Assembly (NCBI GenBank): GCA_005408345.1
Contig: SEMN01000001.1
Location: 4,662,110-4,726,109, forward strand
Direction of reading: 5' to 3'
Source of the DNA: Macquaria australasica
Lineage: Eukaryota; Chordata; Actinopteri; Centrarchiformes; Percichthyidae
DNA: 64,000 nucleotides
Made by a program: the position numbers and the translations under genes. A model generated the notes under the pieces. The model searched no databases. It was not told the DNA's origin and saw only the letters and a list, made by a program, of their open reading frames with translations. Shown piece by piece: positions 1 through 11,776 of this stretch (position 1 is the stretch's first letter; each line of letters opens with the position of its first letter).

Positions 1-21
1 AATTTGTGTTTCTTGTCTCAG

Positions 22-1502
22 GGTTTCTGGAACAAGGTTTGCTGGTGAAGGACCACGCCAAGCTTAGAGACAGCTACGTCCGAACGTTACAGTTTAAGCT
101 GGACGTAGTGTCCATCCTGCCCACTGACTTGGCGTACATCTCCACTGGCATCCACACACCACAGCTCAGGTTTAACCGCCTGCTGCGTTTCCCGCGCATG
201 TTTGAATTCTTTGACCGCACTGAGACACGCACCAACTACCCCAACATCTTCCGTATCAGCAACTTGGTACTTTACATCCTAGTCATCATTCACTGGAACG
301 CTTGCATCTATTACGCTATATCTAAGGCTTTGGGATTTGGCTCGGACACTTGGGTGTTCCCAAACACCTCCATACCTGAGTTTTCCTCCCTGACTCGGAG
401 TTACGTCTACTGTCTGTACTGGTCGACTCTGACTCTTACCACTATTGGAGAGATGCCTCCACCCGTGCAAGATGAAGAGTACCTATTTGTGGTCTTTGAC
501 TTTCTTGTTGGGGTGCTGATCTTTGCCACAATTGTGGGAAACGTTGGCTCCATGATTGCCAACATGAATGCCACGCGTGCCGAGTTTCAAGCTCGGATTG
601 ATGCCATCAAACACTACATGCACTTCCGCAAAGTCAGCAAAGAACTGGAGACACGCGTCATTAAATGGTTTGACTACCTCTGGACCAACAAGAAGACAGT
701 AGACGAGCAGGAGGTGTTAAAGAACTTGCCAAACAAACTGCGGGCTGAGATTGCTATTAATGTACACCTGGAGACCCTGAAGAAAGTACGCATTTTTCAA
801 GACTGTGAGGCAGGACTGCTGGTGGAGCTCGTGCTCAAACTACGCCCACAGGTCTTTAGTCCAGGGGACTACATCTGCAGAAAGGGGGACATAGGAAAGG
901 AGATGTATATCATTAAAGAGGGGAAGCTGGGTGTGGTGGCTGATGATGGAGTCACACAGTACGCTCTTCTCACTGCTGGAAGCTGCTTCGGGGAAATCAG
1001 CATTCTGAACATAAAAGGTAGTAAAATGGGAAATCGTCGGACAGCCAACATTCGCAGCTTGGGCTACTCTGATCTCTTCTGCCTCTCTAAGGACGACTTG
1101 ATGGAGGCAGTGACCGAGTATCCAGATGCAAAGACAGTGCTAGAGGAGAGGGGCCGGGAGATCCTGATGAAGGAGGGTCTGCTGGATGAGAACGCAGATA
1201 GCGGCGGGCTGCACAAAGAGGACACAGAGGAGAAGGTGGAGAGGCTGGAGTCCTCTCTGGACACCCTTCAGACTCGCTTTGCCCGTCTACTCAGCGAGTA
1301 CTCACACACTCAGCAACGGCTGAAGCAGCGCATCACGCTGCTCGAGCGGCAGCTGAATCAAACAGACTGCGGCGCAGTTGCGAGCCATGACATGGACGCA
1401 GATGCAGAAACAGACCCTGGGCCTGTTGCCCATACAGATGGGTCTCCAAAAAGGAATAATGTGCAAATAGAGGACAAAAAGAGCCCAAGATCAAACCATT
1501 AA
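22..1502 (+). CDS. cnga2: Cyclic-nucleotide-gated channel alpha subunit, CNGA2 type; last coding exon, 5' part outside window
   Basis: This is the pore-forming subunit of a cation channel opened by cGMP or cAMP, of the kind used in olfactory transduction. A splice acceptor (TTTCTTGTCTCAG) ends at base 21, so the exon enters in phase with one base carried over. In order it encodes the S3 region, a short basic S4 (about 165-225), S5 (246-320), the pore helix and filter (410-480), S6 (480-580), the C-linker, a cyclic-nucleotide-binding domain (about 830-1130) with FGEISILN and RRTANI, and a C-terminal leucine-zipper coil (about 1220-1350). The segments ISNLVLYILVIIHWNACIYY, DYICRKGDIGKEMYIIKEGK and ILMKEGLLDEN fit CNGA2 better than CNGA1 or CNGA3, although the coiled coil (EKVERLESSLDTLQTRF) resembles CNGA3. 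The filter reads TIGEMPPPV, with Met where mammalian alpha subunits have Thr. S1, S2 and the N-terminus are missing only because the window starts here. Confidence 0.92.
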
Positions 1503-1658
1503 TTGTCTCACTAAGGAGATTTTAGATCCATATCTCCTGAAATACTTTGATTCAGACTCATTAAGAGTATAGAAAAACCTCATACACTTAACACTTTAAC
1601 TTCCACTGTGAGAATGTTTTTAGCAGTTTAGCTTTGTGTAAAGAGATGTCTGCATGTT

Positions 1659-1664
1659 AATAAA
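1659..1664 (+). terminator. Candidate poly(A) signal of cnga2
   Basis: An AATAAA hexamer lies 157 bases after the stop codon, in AT-rich sequence on the coding strand. It is the first canonical signal downstream, which gives a short 3' UTR. Confidence 0.55.
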
Positions 1665-1722
1665 CATGAAAAGAAAGTGGACCACACTGCTATGCCCATG
1701 CAGTCTTTGAGTTCTTGTCCTA

Positions 1723-2102
1723 TGGAATATTATATTATTCTAAAAAGTGTACTTGAAAACAGGGTTTTGTATCTGTAACCGTACTGTGTTGTGCTTAGCG
1801 ATTCCAAAGACACTGATTGGTCAGGAGCTGGAGGTCCCGCCCTCTCTCCCTTGCGGATAGTCTGTCTCTTTTGTGAAACCCTGTGTACAAAACACACCAC
1901 GTAGTAAATGTGTCAGAAGTCTGGATCGTAAGTACTTTTGCCGCCGCGATTGTGAAAATGAGTTTGCAGCCTGTGTCTGAATGCGCAGACTGGCAAAACG
2001 GAGTTTGCAGACAGAAAACAAAATGTACAAGTTTGCAAAACTACGGTTACAGATACAAACCCCTGTTTTCAAGTACACCTTTCAGAATGATATAATATTC
2101 CA
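1723..2102. mobile_element. Non-autonomous DNA transposon (MITE) with about 60-bp terminal inverted repeats
   Basis: The left end, from TGGAATATTATAT through to TGTAACCGTA, returns as its reverse complement at 2040-2102 with a few mismatches. The outer ends are TGGAATA and TATTCCA, each flanked by TA, consistent with a TA target-site duplication. The 380-bp element carries no credible transposase frame. The short reading frames inside it (for example 1883-2095) are incidental. The superfamily is not certain; TA duplication suits Tc1/mariner-like insertion. Confidence 0.75.
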
Positions 2103-3172
2103 TATTGTCCATGTGAGTTGAATGTGTGTTCAAATGGTGGCTACTTCCCAGATAAAGCTAAATCAAGGTATGGAGAACACATTACCGATGAGAATTAAAA
2201 AAAAAAAAAACTAAAAAAAACTAGAGTACATTAAATACCTGCCAATGAAGTTTAAATGTCACTTTTTAGATTTCAGACTTAAAAGCACTGAAAACTGCTG
2301 GTTGCTTTAGTTTTTGTGTTCGGTTGCGTCAGTGGAGGGATCCGGTTCTCTTGCCATATATTGTGCTCTGGCCCTGTACACCTCATCTCTTGCTGCTCCT
2401 CCAGGGGATAAAGTCCAAGGAGAGATGGTGGAAGGTGATTTGCAGAGTTCACGTACACAAACAAAATTGTTTTCTGGTGTCCTTATTTTCCAGGTTAGAT
2501 CTGAATCAGGCATACAACGATGATTATCATGACAATCTTTTGACATTTTCTTCCCTACTTTGTCTTTTGCGGGACATTTGAGGAGAGTTCTTGCAGTGAA
2601 AATGATTTTGAGCTCCGGTGAAGTGACTCATAAGCAATTTGGAGTTGCTTTTATTTTTTCAGCTGTGCCACACATGGGCTTCAATTTAGTGAGACTTTTA
2701 TTTGCTATAAAATGTTCTTTAACAGTCTTATATTAAAATGAGTAAGCCACTTTGTCTCTCAGTTACTCCCTTTTCTATTATGCAGACTCACTCTCTGAAA
2801 CTAGGGACTGGGGATTTTCCAGTTATTCAGCCTCTGCATTCCAGGATACAACCCAACCACATGAGCAGTGTCGATAAGCGCTGCTGGAACAATGCCTCTG
2901 CACCAGAGCTGGCTATAATAAAGAGGCAGAAGGTAATGAGTGCATATCTGCTGCAGGCCCTGAAGCAGTGGGTGAGATCAAGTGCCATGGACAAATCTCC
3001 AGTTACTGTATCTGCCATAGGCCGGTCAAACAGTATGACTATAGATGAAGTCTGTCTTTTGTATCACATTAGAAACAAATGACAGGTAGAGGTCTTGATA
3101 GACTAGAATATCAAACCTGTCAGCAGTACATAGATCTCAATCTTGGCCTAAATATAATTGATGATTTGCAAA

Positions 3173-3176
<4 letters not shown>

Positions 3177-3271
<95 letters not shown>

Positions 3272-3272
3272 A
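3177..3272. repeat. (AT)n followed by (GT)n microsatellite
   Basis: About 37 AT units (3177-3250) run directly into 11 GT units (3251-3272). Neither tract is interrupted. Confidence 0.97.
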
Positions 3273-3984
3273 GCTAAATGTTATTGTAAATTAAAAGTGT
3301 TTAGATTTATTTTTGAGTATTTAAATGTAAGGGTAAACTAAACTGAAATATATAATTGAAAAGCAGTTGAAACATTTATATAATTTAGACTACTAAATCT
3401 TTCACTTTACAACCAAATTTGTCCCAGTTTGATGCCCAGACGTCTTTTAACCCGCAAATCATCAAAACCATGCTTACTTAGTTAGATACAGGTCGTGTTT
3501 GGATGGCACCAAAATTTAGTCTGGCTCAAACAATATATTTTCATATAAATGAAAAGCAGAAGTGAGGAGAAGCCCATGTATGGTCTCGACCTTCAGGGAC
3601 TGAGAATGACAACCTTTCAATTTAATATAGGCTGCAAATATTAAAGCAGTACTAACATGTATTCAAATCTGTCAGACTGAAAGACAAAAACAAAATACTT
3701 TACACCAATCACAGCAGTGCATGTGCAATTTACAACTGTAGCTTACCTACAGGCTGAAGAAATGCAGCACTTTGTGATTTAAGCTCAGTTTGAGTGTTTC
3801 AGGTGTAATCCAGTGTGATACATATTATCAGCATTTTCAAATGTTGGATCCAGAATGTATATTATGTTGGAGCAAGACGCTTTAGTAGGCAGCTCTGTAA
3901 ACAGGGTCTGGACAGAGATATTTCTGCATTTATTTTTTTTCTTCTCTGTGCTCTTCTGGCAGGTTTAAAGTGGGAGGGGCTCAG

Positions 3985-4238
3985 TCAGAAAAAGGTGATG
4001 TCACATACTTCTGTGCACCAATCTGAGTTTAGCACCATTCAAATCAGAATCTGATGACAGGTGTTGAGCTGTTTGGTCTGTGTCAATCAAATCTGATGAA
4101 GCAGATTAGCTGAGTTTTTGGGTGTTGAACTCTTAACAGTAATATCGAAAGATATCCTTGACCATTTCTCATGGTCATGAATGTTTAATGGTGTAGAGAA
4201 AAACTCTTGTTTTGAAGCAAAGTTTTCAGGGGCTTTAA
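3985..4238 (+). repeat. Dispersed repeat A, copy 1
   Basis: The stretch from AAAAAGGTGATGT through TGATGAAGCAGATTAGCTGA to TTTCAGGGGCTTTA recurs in reverse orientation at about 21391-21690. The copies are diverged and differ in spacing, but share the same blocks in the same order. No coding content or terminal repeat was recognised, so the class is unknown. Confidence 0.65.
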
Positions 4239-4419
4239 GTGCTAATTCAGATACAAACAAAAGAAATTAAATCAAGCTTAATTCTGTTGCTGTTAGTCAC
4301 ATTAAATTCACTGTAATGAACTGATCGTGTTGTGCTAGAAACATGCTGCTCCATCTGCACCTCCACTGCTGTCCACTCCACGCTTAACAGGTGCACTGAA
4401 CTGTCCTGTGCAACCCCCA

Positions 4420-4420
<1 letters not shown>

Positions 4421-4475
<55 letters not shown>
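4421..4475. repeat. (TC)n(CA)n compound microsatellite
   Basis: Eight TC units are followed by about 20 CA units. Reading frames across it give only Ser/Leu and Thr/His runs and are not genes. Confidence 0.97.
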
Positions 4476-4478
<3 letters not shown>

Positions 4479-4969
4479 CCAACCTCCTACCACATCAAAC
4501 AATTGCCACCATATGTCATGTGCACAGGACATCTGGTGCAGAGTGTCAAAAGGCCTTATGGCCAGAGACGCTGCAGTGAATAAAAGGAACAACATAAAAC
4601 ATCTCTGGGCAGGGTGGTTTTTACACTAAGTAAATATGTACTAATATGTATTTCTGTTCATTACATATGTACTATAAATATGTTTTTGTAAATGTTGATC
4701 AAGTGGTAAACCCTGTCAAAATATAAAAGCAGAAAAAAAACACATTACAAATGATATTTTTCTGAATATAACTATATTGTTCGTACTTTCAAAGTGTAAC
4801 AGCTTACAAACTGCATTTGAAAATCAAACAGTATCTGCTGCTTATCATTTGGAGATCACATCCCACGATCACTGGGATTCACTGCATGGAGTGAATGAAT
4901 CTACTGTATAAGACAAAGTGTGACAGCAAAGGTAGCCCCCCTCATAGTAAACACAGCTATTCATTTTAC

Positions 4970-4975
4970 TTTAAT
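4970..4975 (-). terminator. Candidate poly(A) signal of the Rag GTPase gene
   Basis: The minus strand reads ATTAAA about 230 bases past the Rag stop codon. It is a common variant of the canonical hexamer. No AATAAA was seen closer. Confidence 0.35.
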
Positions 4976-5207
4976 GCGTCGAGTTGGGGCAAATATTTCA
5001 ACAGAATGTATCAAGATACTTATGATCACTGTAGAAATTAGACCAAAAGAAAATATGATTTCTCCTGTAATAACTGTGATTGAATGTGAAGATATAGAGG
5101 AAACAGTGCAGGGCTGCTCATATGTGTCAGAGCTGGAAGGCCGCAACATGTCGTCTGCGGTCTGTGGACTGATTGGCTGAGAGGATCCACCGGGGCGAAC
5201 GCACCGG

Positions 5208-8200
5208 CTAGCGCATTCGCATGTGCAGGCTGTGCTTGGGTCCATCCACCCGCTCCAACTTCTCAAAGTGTTTCCTAGCATTACGGATATTGATGAGAGT
5301 GGCTGCAGATGCTGGAAAAAATGGAGACATGGATTTTTTTAAAATTATGCTGATTTGGTTTCTTAACTGTACATTCGCTGCAGAGAAACGTCGTCTTCGC
5401 TACTTACGGATGGAGGGGTCCGACATGATGACCATGACATATGTGTTGGAGGTGAAGACGTCGATGAAGGCCGCGAAGTTGGAGTTCCTCACTTCCATGC
5501 TTTGGAAAGAGGCTGCAAGTTTACTGGAATAAAAAGATAATAAAAAAATCAGAAACATCATAAAGATTCGGCAGGTTATGTGCAGAGTGAAGGTGGCGTT
5601 TTTACAGAGTGAACTTACCTACAGCTGAGTTTGAACTGTTTGATAATGTTACTGATCTTCTCAAACCGGTGAGCATCACGCTGCTCTTTGCACTGATAGT
5701 GGGAGATCACCTGCATTTACAGAACACCACAAGAAACAGACTTTCATTACTAGATCCAGATGTTCTGCCCGGACGCTGTCGTGCCAGAGGAAAGTGGTTG
5801 CTCTCACCAGGAAGGTGGCTCGCTCAAACAGAAGAACTTCGTCTGCCTCTATGATCTGCGCAAAATTTCTCAGGTTTGTCTCCAGCTGCTGGACGTTTGG
5901 GATGAGCTGGTACACTATGCTGGACCACGCCTGCAAAGACATTAAAATAAATGCTGCAAACAGTGTCAACTTTGTTACCCGACATCTGTAACATACAACC
6001 AGTCAATAGTCCCAACCTTATACAGGGTTTCGTCCCAGATTGATGTCCTGAAGCACGTGCAAGCCAGAGGTCTGGACAGTCTCTTCAGATCTTCTTCACG
6101 CTCCTTAAAGATCTGTGAAAACAGTAAAAACAGTATTGAAGTGATTCGATTTTAGTACTCTTCTTCAGTTCAACAGCACTAACAAATGATAAAACAAATA
6201 AATCCCACAAAGAGAAATTAGTCTTTAAATTTATAAATTACTAACACTTGTTTTCAATAGGTACTATAATTGAGCATGATTATTAAGACTGGTAGCTAAA
6301 TTGATATCTTTTATGTTTTACTACGACCTCAGGATTCATTGTTGTTCAGCAGCTTAGTTTATTTCAAGAGACAGTGATGAACAGAAAAAAGAACAAAAAC
6401 TGTCAAATGGGTCAAGAAGGTTAACTTTCATCTGTCATTTCAACCAGATGTTTAAAAGCACCCTAAAAATTCAATAGAAGACATATTGTTCATTTATCCA
6501 TTCTTCAGTTTTATTTACCTTTACTATGCAAACTGTGTGCGCAAAGTCTGAGGCAGATAACTTGTCAAGTCACCGATACTGACGTTAGAAATTACAAGAT
6601 GACCAAAGTGGGCTCATGTGAGTGTATTTGGTGAAATCTCTGCTTAGGTGACAGCTAAAAAAATCCCCTCATTATCCAAACTTTCCACCTCATCTTGCCT
6701 TCATTCTACATCTTCCTTCAACAAATCAGGCATGCTGTTGTTACCGCTAAAACAGTTTTGCATATTTAAAACATCATCATTATCTATTGCAGGTGTGTAT
6801 ATGTAAGCAGCCCAATGGTGGTTAAAAATAATATAATATTGTGCCATCTTTGAATTTATCTACTCTACTTTGATAGAGGTCAGTTTTGACTGGCTGATTC
6901 ATGTCACAGTAATGGTTTCATTGCGTTATTTGTAATGAAGGGTTAATCTAGCGAGCCTTCAAATAAAATATTATAAAATGGTTTAACGTCACTTTATTCT
7001 CATGCTGGTAACAAATCTGTCTTATGATCATCAGTTTCAGGTCAAATTACTTCAATAAAGTTCTACCACTAAGAGCACCACATGTTCCAAAGAAAGACAG
7101 TAGCAGCAGTGAGTCTGGTGACACTGAACACGGCTGTTACAATGTCTGCATGTTTATAAGCTTCTCTGTGAGAGCAAAAAAGTGCATGTGAGAGTAGAAC
7201 TACTAATACTGGAATAGAAATTGCTACGCTTACCAAATCTCTCTGGTCTTCCTGCACCAGATCCATTTTGTGAACGAGGCAGAACACTTTAGCATCGGGG
7301 GAGTTCTGCAGGATGGCCTCCAGACACGACTGGTAGTAGTGCATGTCTTTCTCCAGCTCACGGCTCTCAACGTCGAATACATAAATAAGCACCTCTACAT
7401 TTCTGAAAATGTTGTCCCTCTGACTGGTGAAGTAGTTCTCCATGAACGTGTCCTGTCTGGTGGGCAAAGGAAGCACAGAGCAACGTTTCACAGAGGGTTT
7501 CAGATTAGGGGAAAGACACCGAATTGTCAAAGCTGGTCCAAAGATGGCAAATAATGAAAAAAATGTTCTTTACCCTCCACAGTCCCACAGGTTTAGAACC
7601 AGATTGCCAAGAAACCGTACATGGGAGTGCTCCACGTCAACTACATTCAACAAAGGATGAAAACATTTTTTATACATAAGATTAAAGAAACCCCCAGCAT
7701 CAAAATGTATCTTCATGTACCACCTTTCTTTCAAGTACCCTTACTTACTTGTAGCTCCAAGGCGGCGTGTGTCTCGAGCTATGTAATTGGCAAAGATGAT
7801 TGATCTCATACTGGTCTTTCCAGACCCACTTTTTCCCATCAGTAACACCTGAAAGCACAAATGCAACAGATTAGACCGCCGCTGAAATTCAAATCTTGTC
7901 TATCCTGTCCATTTTACTAAAATGAAAGTATCACAATGTAAAATGAAGTATTATAAGCAACATCATGCACTTTAAGTATCTAAAATAAAAGCACTCATTA
8001 TGCAGCAGAATGACCTGTCAGTGTTAATTATAAAGCACATTGTAATGTTGTAGCTAGTCGGAAGAGCTGATGTTAATTGCTTTATTTGTGGGGTAATTTA
8101 ATCCATAACTATGCATGTATATGGTGGGTATGAACACAGCTGCCAGAAACATTTTAAGGCATTGGAAAACAGCTAAAGCTCCACATTTGAAAGACTGGGT

Positions 8201-8336
8201 ACTCGAGTAAAGCACAAGCACCTCAATCTGAAGTACAGCACTCAAATAAATGTGCTTCACCATTGCTTGTGATGCCACAAAGTGTCAGTGTTTAGCCTCA
8301 AAGCTTCACCTTTTTCTTCATCGCTGTGCTTGACAT
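5208..8336 (-). CDS. rraga: Rag small GTPase (RagA/RagB type), complete, nine exons
   Basis: RagA/B pairs with RagC/D on the lysosome and recruits mTORC1 when amino acids are plentiful. Coding exons, 5' to 3' on the minus strand: 8310-8336, 7749-7848, 7574-7640, 7234-7456, 6017-6112, 5808-5930, 5619-5710, 5408-5523, 5208-5311. They sum to 948 bases, or 315 aa, against 313 aa for human RRAGA. The product starts MSSTAMKKK, followed by the P-loop [10 protein letters not shown], switch regions around ATIDVEHSH, the G3 box WDCGGQD, the G4-like HKMD, and a C-terminal roadblock domain ending HSLHMRMR. All junctions are GT-AG and keep phase. The start was chosen because KKK is joined exactly to VLLMG. 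RagA and RagB are nearly identical; fish usually annotate the single gene as rraga, while human RRAGB is the intron-bearing X-linked copy, so rragb is an equally valid label. Confidence 0.95.
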
Positions 8337-9030
8337 CCCCCTCAGCAGACACGATGTAGAGTATTTCTCTGAGCTCCAAGTCAGGTGACTTCAGTCTGTG
8401 TCCGCAGCAGCTCTCCTCTTCCTCTCCTTCAACTGCTGAACAAACACTAATATTTTCACCTAGCTGTCACTTAGCTCTACTGAGGCAGAGAGCCGATATA
8501 GCTACAGAAGAGCACGTTTAAACGCTTCAGTGACGAACAGGCCAAACACGTGTAACCGGGCACGAGCTTACGGGACTCACAAGAGTATATAAAAAGTTTA
8601 CTAGCTTTATTAGAACTCTTTCCTCTGCTCCGGATAAACACCTAAGCTAATGCTAAAGTAGCTAGCACGACAGACAGTCCAGATAAACGTCAGGTAGCTT
8701 AGCCAAGCTACACGGCTAGTTAGCCGAGTTAACATTCAGGAGCGTACCGTGCACTTACCCCGACAGGGCAGATCGGTTACTTAAATTCAAGCAATTTTAG
8801 ACTATAGTTTCTATTTGTTTTTAACAATACAGTTGTAACGTTATACTTTACTTGGTAGAAGCAGGCAGTGAAGTCCAGGATCAGCTGCTTCCTGTTTACG
8901 CCAAAGTCACATGATGACAGATCGCTGTCTGCCCCGGGTTTTGTCTCACAGACAGCAAAGTCACATGACGAGAGGTCGCTGTCTGCCCCGGGTTTTGTCT
9001 CACAGACAGCGTTTGCTTTGGTTCTGTTCG
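8310..9030 (-). promoter_or_regulatory. Rag gene 5' region with possible non-coding first exon
   Basis: On the minus strand a strong donor (GGGGTAAGTG) lies at about 8750-8758. An acceptor-like CTGCTGAG sits just before the start codon at 8336. A non-coding exon above 8759 spliced to the coding exon is therefore plausible. The stretch contains an E-box CACGTG at 8547-8552, many AGCTA/TAGC motifs (8590-8735) and a 54-bp tandem repeat with E-boxes at its upstream edge. No transcript evidence is available here. Confidence 0.4.
8902..9009. repeat. Two-copy 54-bp tandem repeat carrying GTCACATGA E-boxes
   Basis: Bases 8902-8955 repeat at 8956-9009 with only a few differences. Each unit contains GTCACATGA (8906-8914 and 8960-8968), CGCTGTCTGCCCCGGGTTTTG and TGTCTCACAGACAG. 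It lies about 570-670 bases upstream of the Rag start codon. Confidence 0.9.
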
Positions 9031-9186
9031 CCACTAACGACCGTGGATGTATTTATATATTTATAACGTAAGAAAGATAGAAGAAAGAAAGTAAATATTT
9101 ACTTTTAGGTTCAGGTTGTAACATTTTTAAATTAGGGTTGGGACAGTAGATAACGTTAGGGCAGACGTCCAGATCAGAAAACTGTA

Positions 9187-9258
9187 AAATAAATTAATTA
9201 ATAAAATAATAAAATAATGAATAAATAAAATAATAAATAAATAAATAAATAAATATAC
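9187..9258. repeat. Degenerate (AATA)n simple repeat
   Basis: AATA/AAATA units run for about 70 bases and end in a clean (AAAT)n block. Confidence 0.9.
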
Positions 9259-10351
9259 ATACACGAATACCACGTAGTGTTGCAGTTCCTCACAATGGCC
9301 AGTAGATGACAGTGAACAGTCATGATTATGGCGGGGTTAAAGCACACCTACCATAGATGTTCTTATAATATATCCATGATTCCTGCCTCTTCGCCCCTAT
9401 AGACTAAAAATGGCGCCCACTCTTCTTTATGTTGCCTTTGATTATTTCCCTTTTGGTTGTTTTATTCTTGTTTTTGATTGTTTCACCGGATGTGTCGGTA
9501 TGGTATTGTTTAGGGTTTTTTTTTTTTTTTTGCAAAACTGTACAGTAACAATCAACAATAGGCATATATCACAGCCTGATATAGGCCTAATGCTGTTTTT
9601 GTTCAGAACTGCAGGCATCATAAAAAACAAACAACACATATATGTATGTGTATGTATAGTAATATGAAAATGAACAGAAATGTTACAACGAATATATTGG
9701 GCAAATTATCAATTTTATTCAATGTTACCCTTAAATGACATCAGACCTTTAGGAATGACAGGGATATTATAAACAGACAAATATAACTCGAAATAACTCA
9801 TTAGGATGGCAAAGAGTTATAATCGACATTATTTGTAGTTCGAGGTGCCTTGACAACTAATTTACAGACGTCCATTTAAGTGGCCACTGGGACAAATTAG
9901 CAGCTCTCTTAATACATCCATGACCACAAGACATACACTGATTACACTTTTACCCCCATGTGTACTGTATGTGTGAATGTATACAGAGCTTCTGTAACTC
10001 AGTGCAATCTTTCATTCAGCATTTCTTTCACTTTGCATTTATTGACATACAGTAGGATACTGTGTGCACTCTGTAGGCCTATGCATGTGTCTGGGTCTGG
10101 GTGGTGTGGCACACAGCATGGCTACATCTAAGGAGCAAAGTCCGCTGTTTGACCTCTAGTCTGTCAAAGGAAAGAGACGAGTGCAATTAAATATGCATGT
10201 TTTCACCTACTTTATCTATACTATGCACTGGGGCAGTCCTTAACTAAAGACATCATTCATATCATCATGCACATGCACTTAATACCTTAACACTTAAATA
10301 ACCAGATATGATGAAAACCTTCCCAAATGTCAGTGACATCTCTCTCACTGC

Positions 10352-10567
10352 ACATGGATCAGCTGAGATGATGTTTTTCTTAACAGAAACGTTTCAGACG
10401 TTTCATCCGCAGGCATGCAGTGGAGCAGAACATTTAAAAAATGGTTAATCAGCTGAGATGATGTTCCCCTTGACATGGATCAGCTGAGATGATGTTTTTC
10501 TTAACAGAAACGTTTCAGACGTTTCATCCGCAGGCATGCAGTGGAGCAGAACATTTAAAAAATGGTT
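10352..10567. repeat. Local tandem duplication, period 121 bp
   Basis: A block of about 95 bases beginning ACATGGATCAGCTGAGATG and ending AAAAAATGGTT occurs at 10352-10446 and again at 10473-10567 with no difference I could see. The 26-base spacer contains a third, partial CAGCTGAGATGATGTT. No gene overlaps it. Confidence 0.9.
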
Positions 10568-11528
10568 TGAAGTAAAGACTTCCCCTTGAAGAGAGCTATG
10601 ATTAACATGAGGGACACAGTGACAAGAGACAGAAGGCAGCTAATTTAGACCACTTGTCTCCTGTGGGTTGACGGGCGAATGAGAGAAGTCACTGGCAGTG
10701 ACGTGGGATATGACACACACCTGAATACTTAAGTGTCATCTTTTATGATTATATAACATGTATATTATGGTCCAATGTATTATTTGCACCAAATTTCTGA
10801 CATTTCTTATGAATACTTGATACTGGATGTACTTTTAGTCTGTTTTTCTTTTAGTTCTCTGAGGATATTCATTAGTTAGATGGCATTTATTTCCTCCAAA
10901 TATTGGCACCTACATAATGTTGATGAATGTATCGGAGATGTCACAAAACCAAGGATATGTAGTATGAGACTGTGTTTTGTGGTTCATTTTCAAAATGGAT
11001 GCTTCACTACAGATGGTATAGAGATTTCTATGGAATCTCTGAAAATGATAAATACATTTATTGAAAAAGCAAAGAGATACAAGTATTATAAAATTTTATT
11101 GTTTACCTACTGTATGTAATCTCCAAACTGTAACCCCTTCCCAAATGATCAGTGAAAATACTGAAGATGCCAAACACACGAGCTAAACATTTGGTATCAT
11201 CTTAAAATATTTTTCAGAAATAAAATACAAGAAATCAACACAAGAAGTCAATTCAGCATTGAGGAAGAAAGGTCTTTCACACTCTGATACCAAGAAGAGA
11301 AAATGCATATGTTTTTCTGCAATCATGCACGTATGAACCAAAAACTGAATCCTACAGTCCAACACCTTAAGCTTTTCTTCACCATGAGTATTAGCCTATA
11401 AATACAGGGTAATAACATCCACGCTCCATGTTTTTTTTAAAATGTATGCAGTTGTTAAGTATACATATTAAACCATAAAGCTACATTAGATCTGCCTCAT
11501 GGGTCAATATGTATATTTAAGAAATACA

Positions 11529-11537
11529 TAAATTTAT
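11529..11537 (-). terminator. Candidate poly(A) signal of chmp1b
   Basis: The minus strand reads AAATAAA here, about 240 bases after the chmp1b stop. This would give a short 3' UTR. Confidence 0.45.
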
Positions 11538-11776
11538 TTACACAACCAGCATCTCTGTTAGTTTACACAAAAGGTTATTATAAACACAGAACCAACAAGG
11601 GCCATAATCTGCGAAACAAACAAAACAATGAAACAGTAGCTCCTCGACAGAGACACGTGAGATGTAAAGAGGAGAAAAGACATGATGTGAATAAAATGTG
11701 TTTGGGAGTAATATTCAGGTAGTGTACGGACGTCATAGAGCTCTGCATTGCGTTGCCAGTCCACTGCAGTTGTCCT

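Larger units (their letters stand above)
2103..5207. other. Intergenic stretch between cnga2 and the Rag gene
   Basis: No gene is supported here. It holds an AT/GT microsatellite, a CT/CA microsatellite, one copy of a dispersed repeat at about 3985-4238, and the 3' end of the minus-strand Rag gene. Short reading frames in this stretch lack splice signals or family similarity. Confidence 0.6.
9010..11515. other. Intergenic stretch between the Rag gene and chmp1b
   Basis: No gene is supported. It holds an AATA-rich simple repeat (about 9187-9258) and a 121-bp-period duplication at 10352-10567. It ends near a minus-strand AAATAAA at about 11531 that may end the chmp1b transcript. Confidence 0.55.

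Noticed and set aside
3079..3294. 71-codon frame with Ile-Tyr and Cys-Val runs
   Set aside because: It is the translation of the (AT)n(GT)n microsatellite.
5208..8336. Reading the Rag locus as a processed pseudogene
   Set aside because: It has eight phase-consistent GT-AG introns, no frameshift or stop, and full length.
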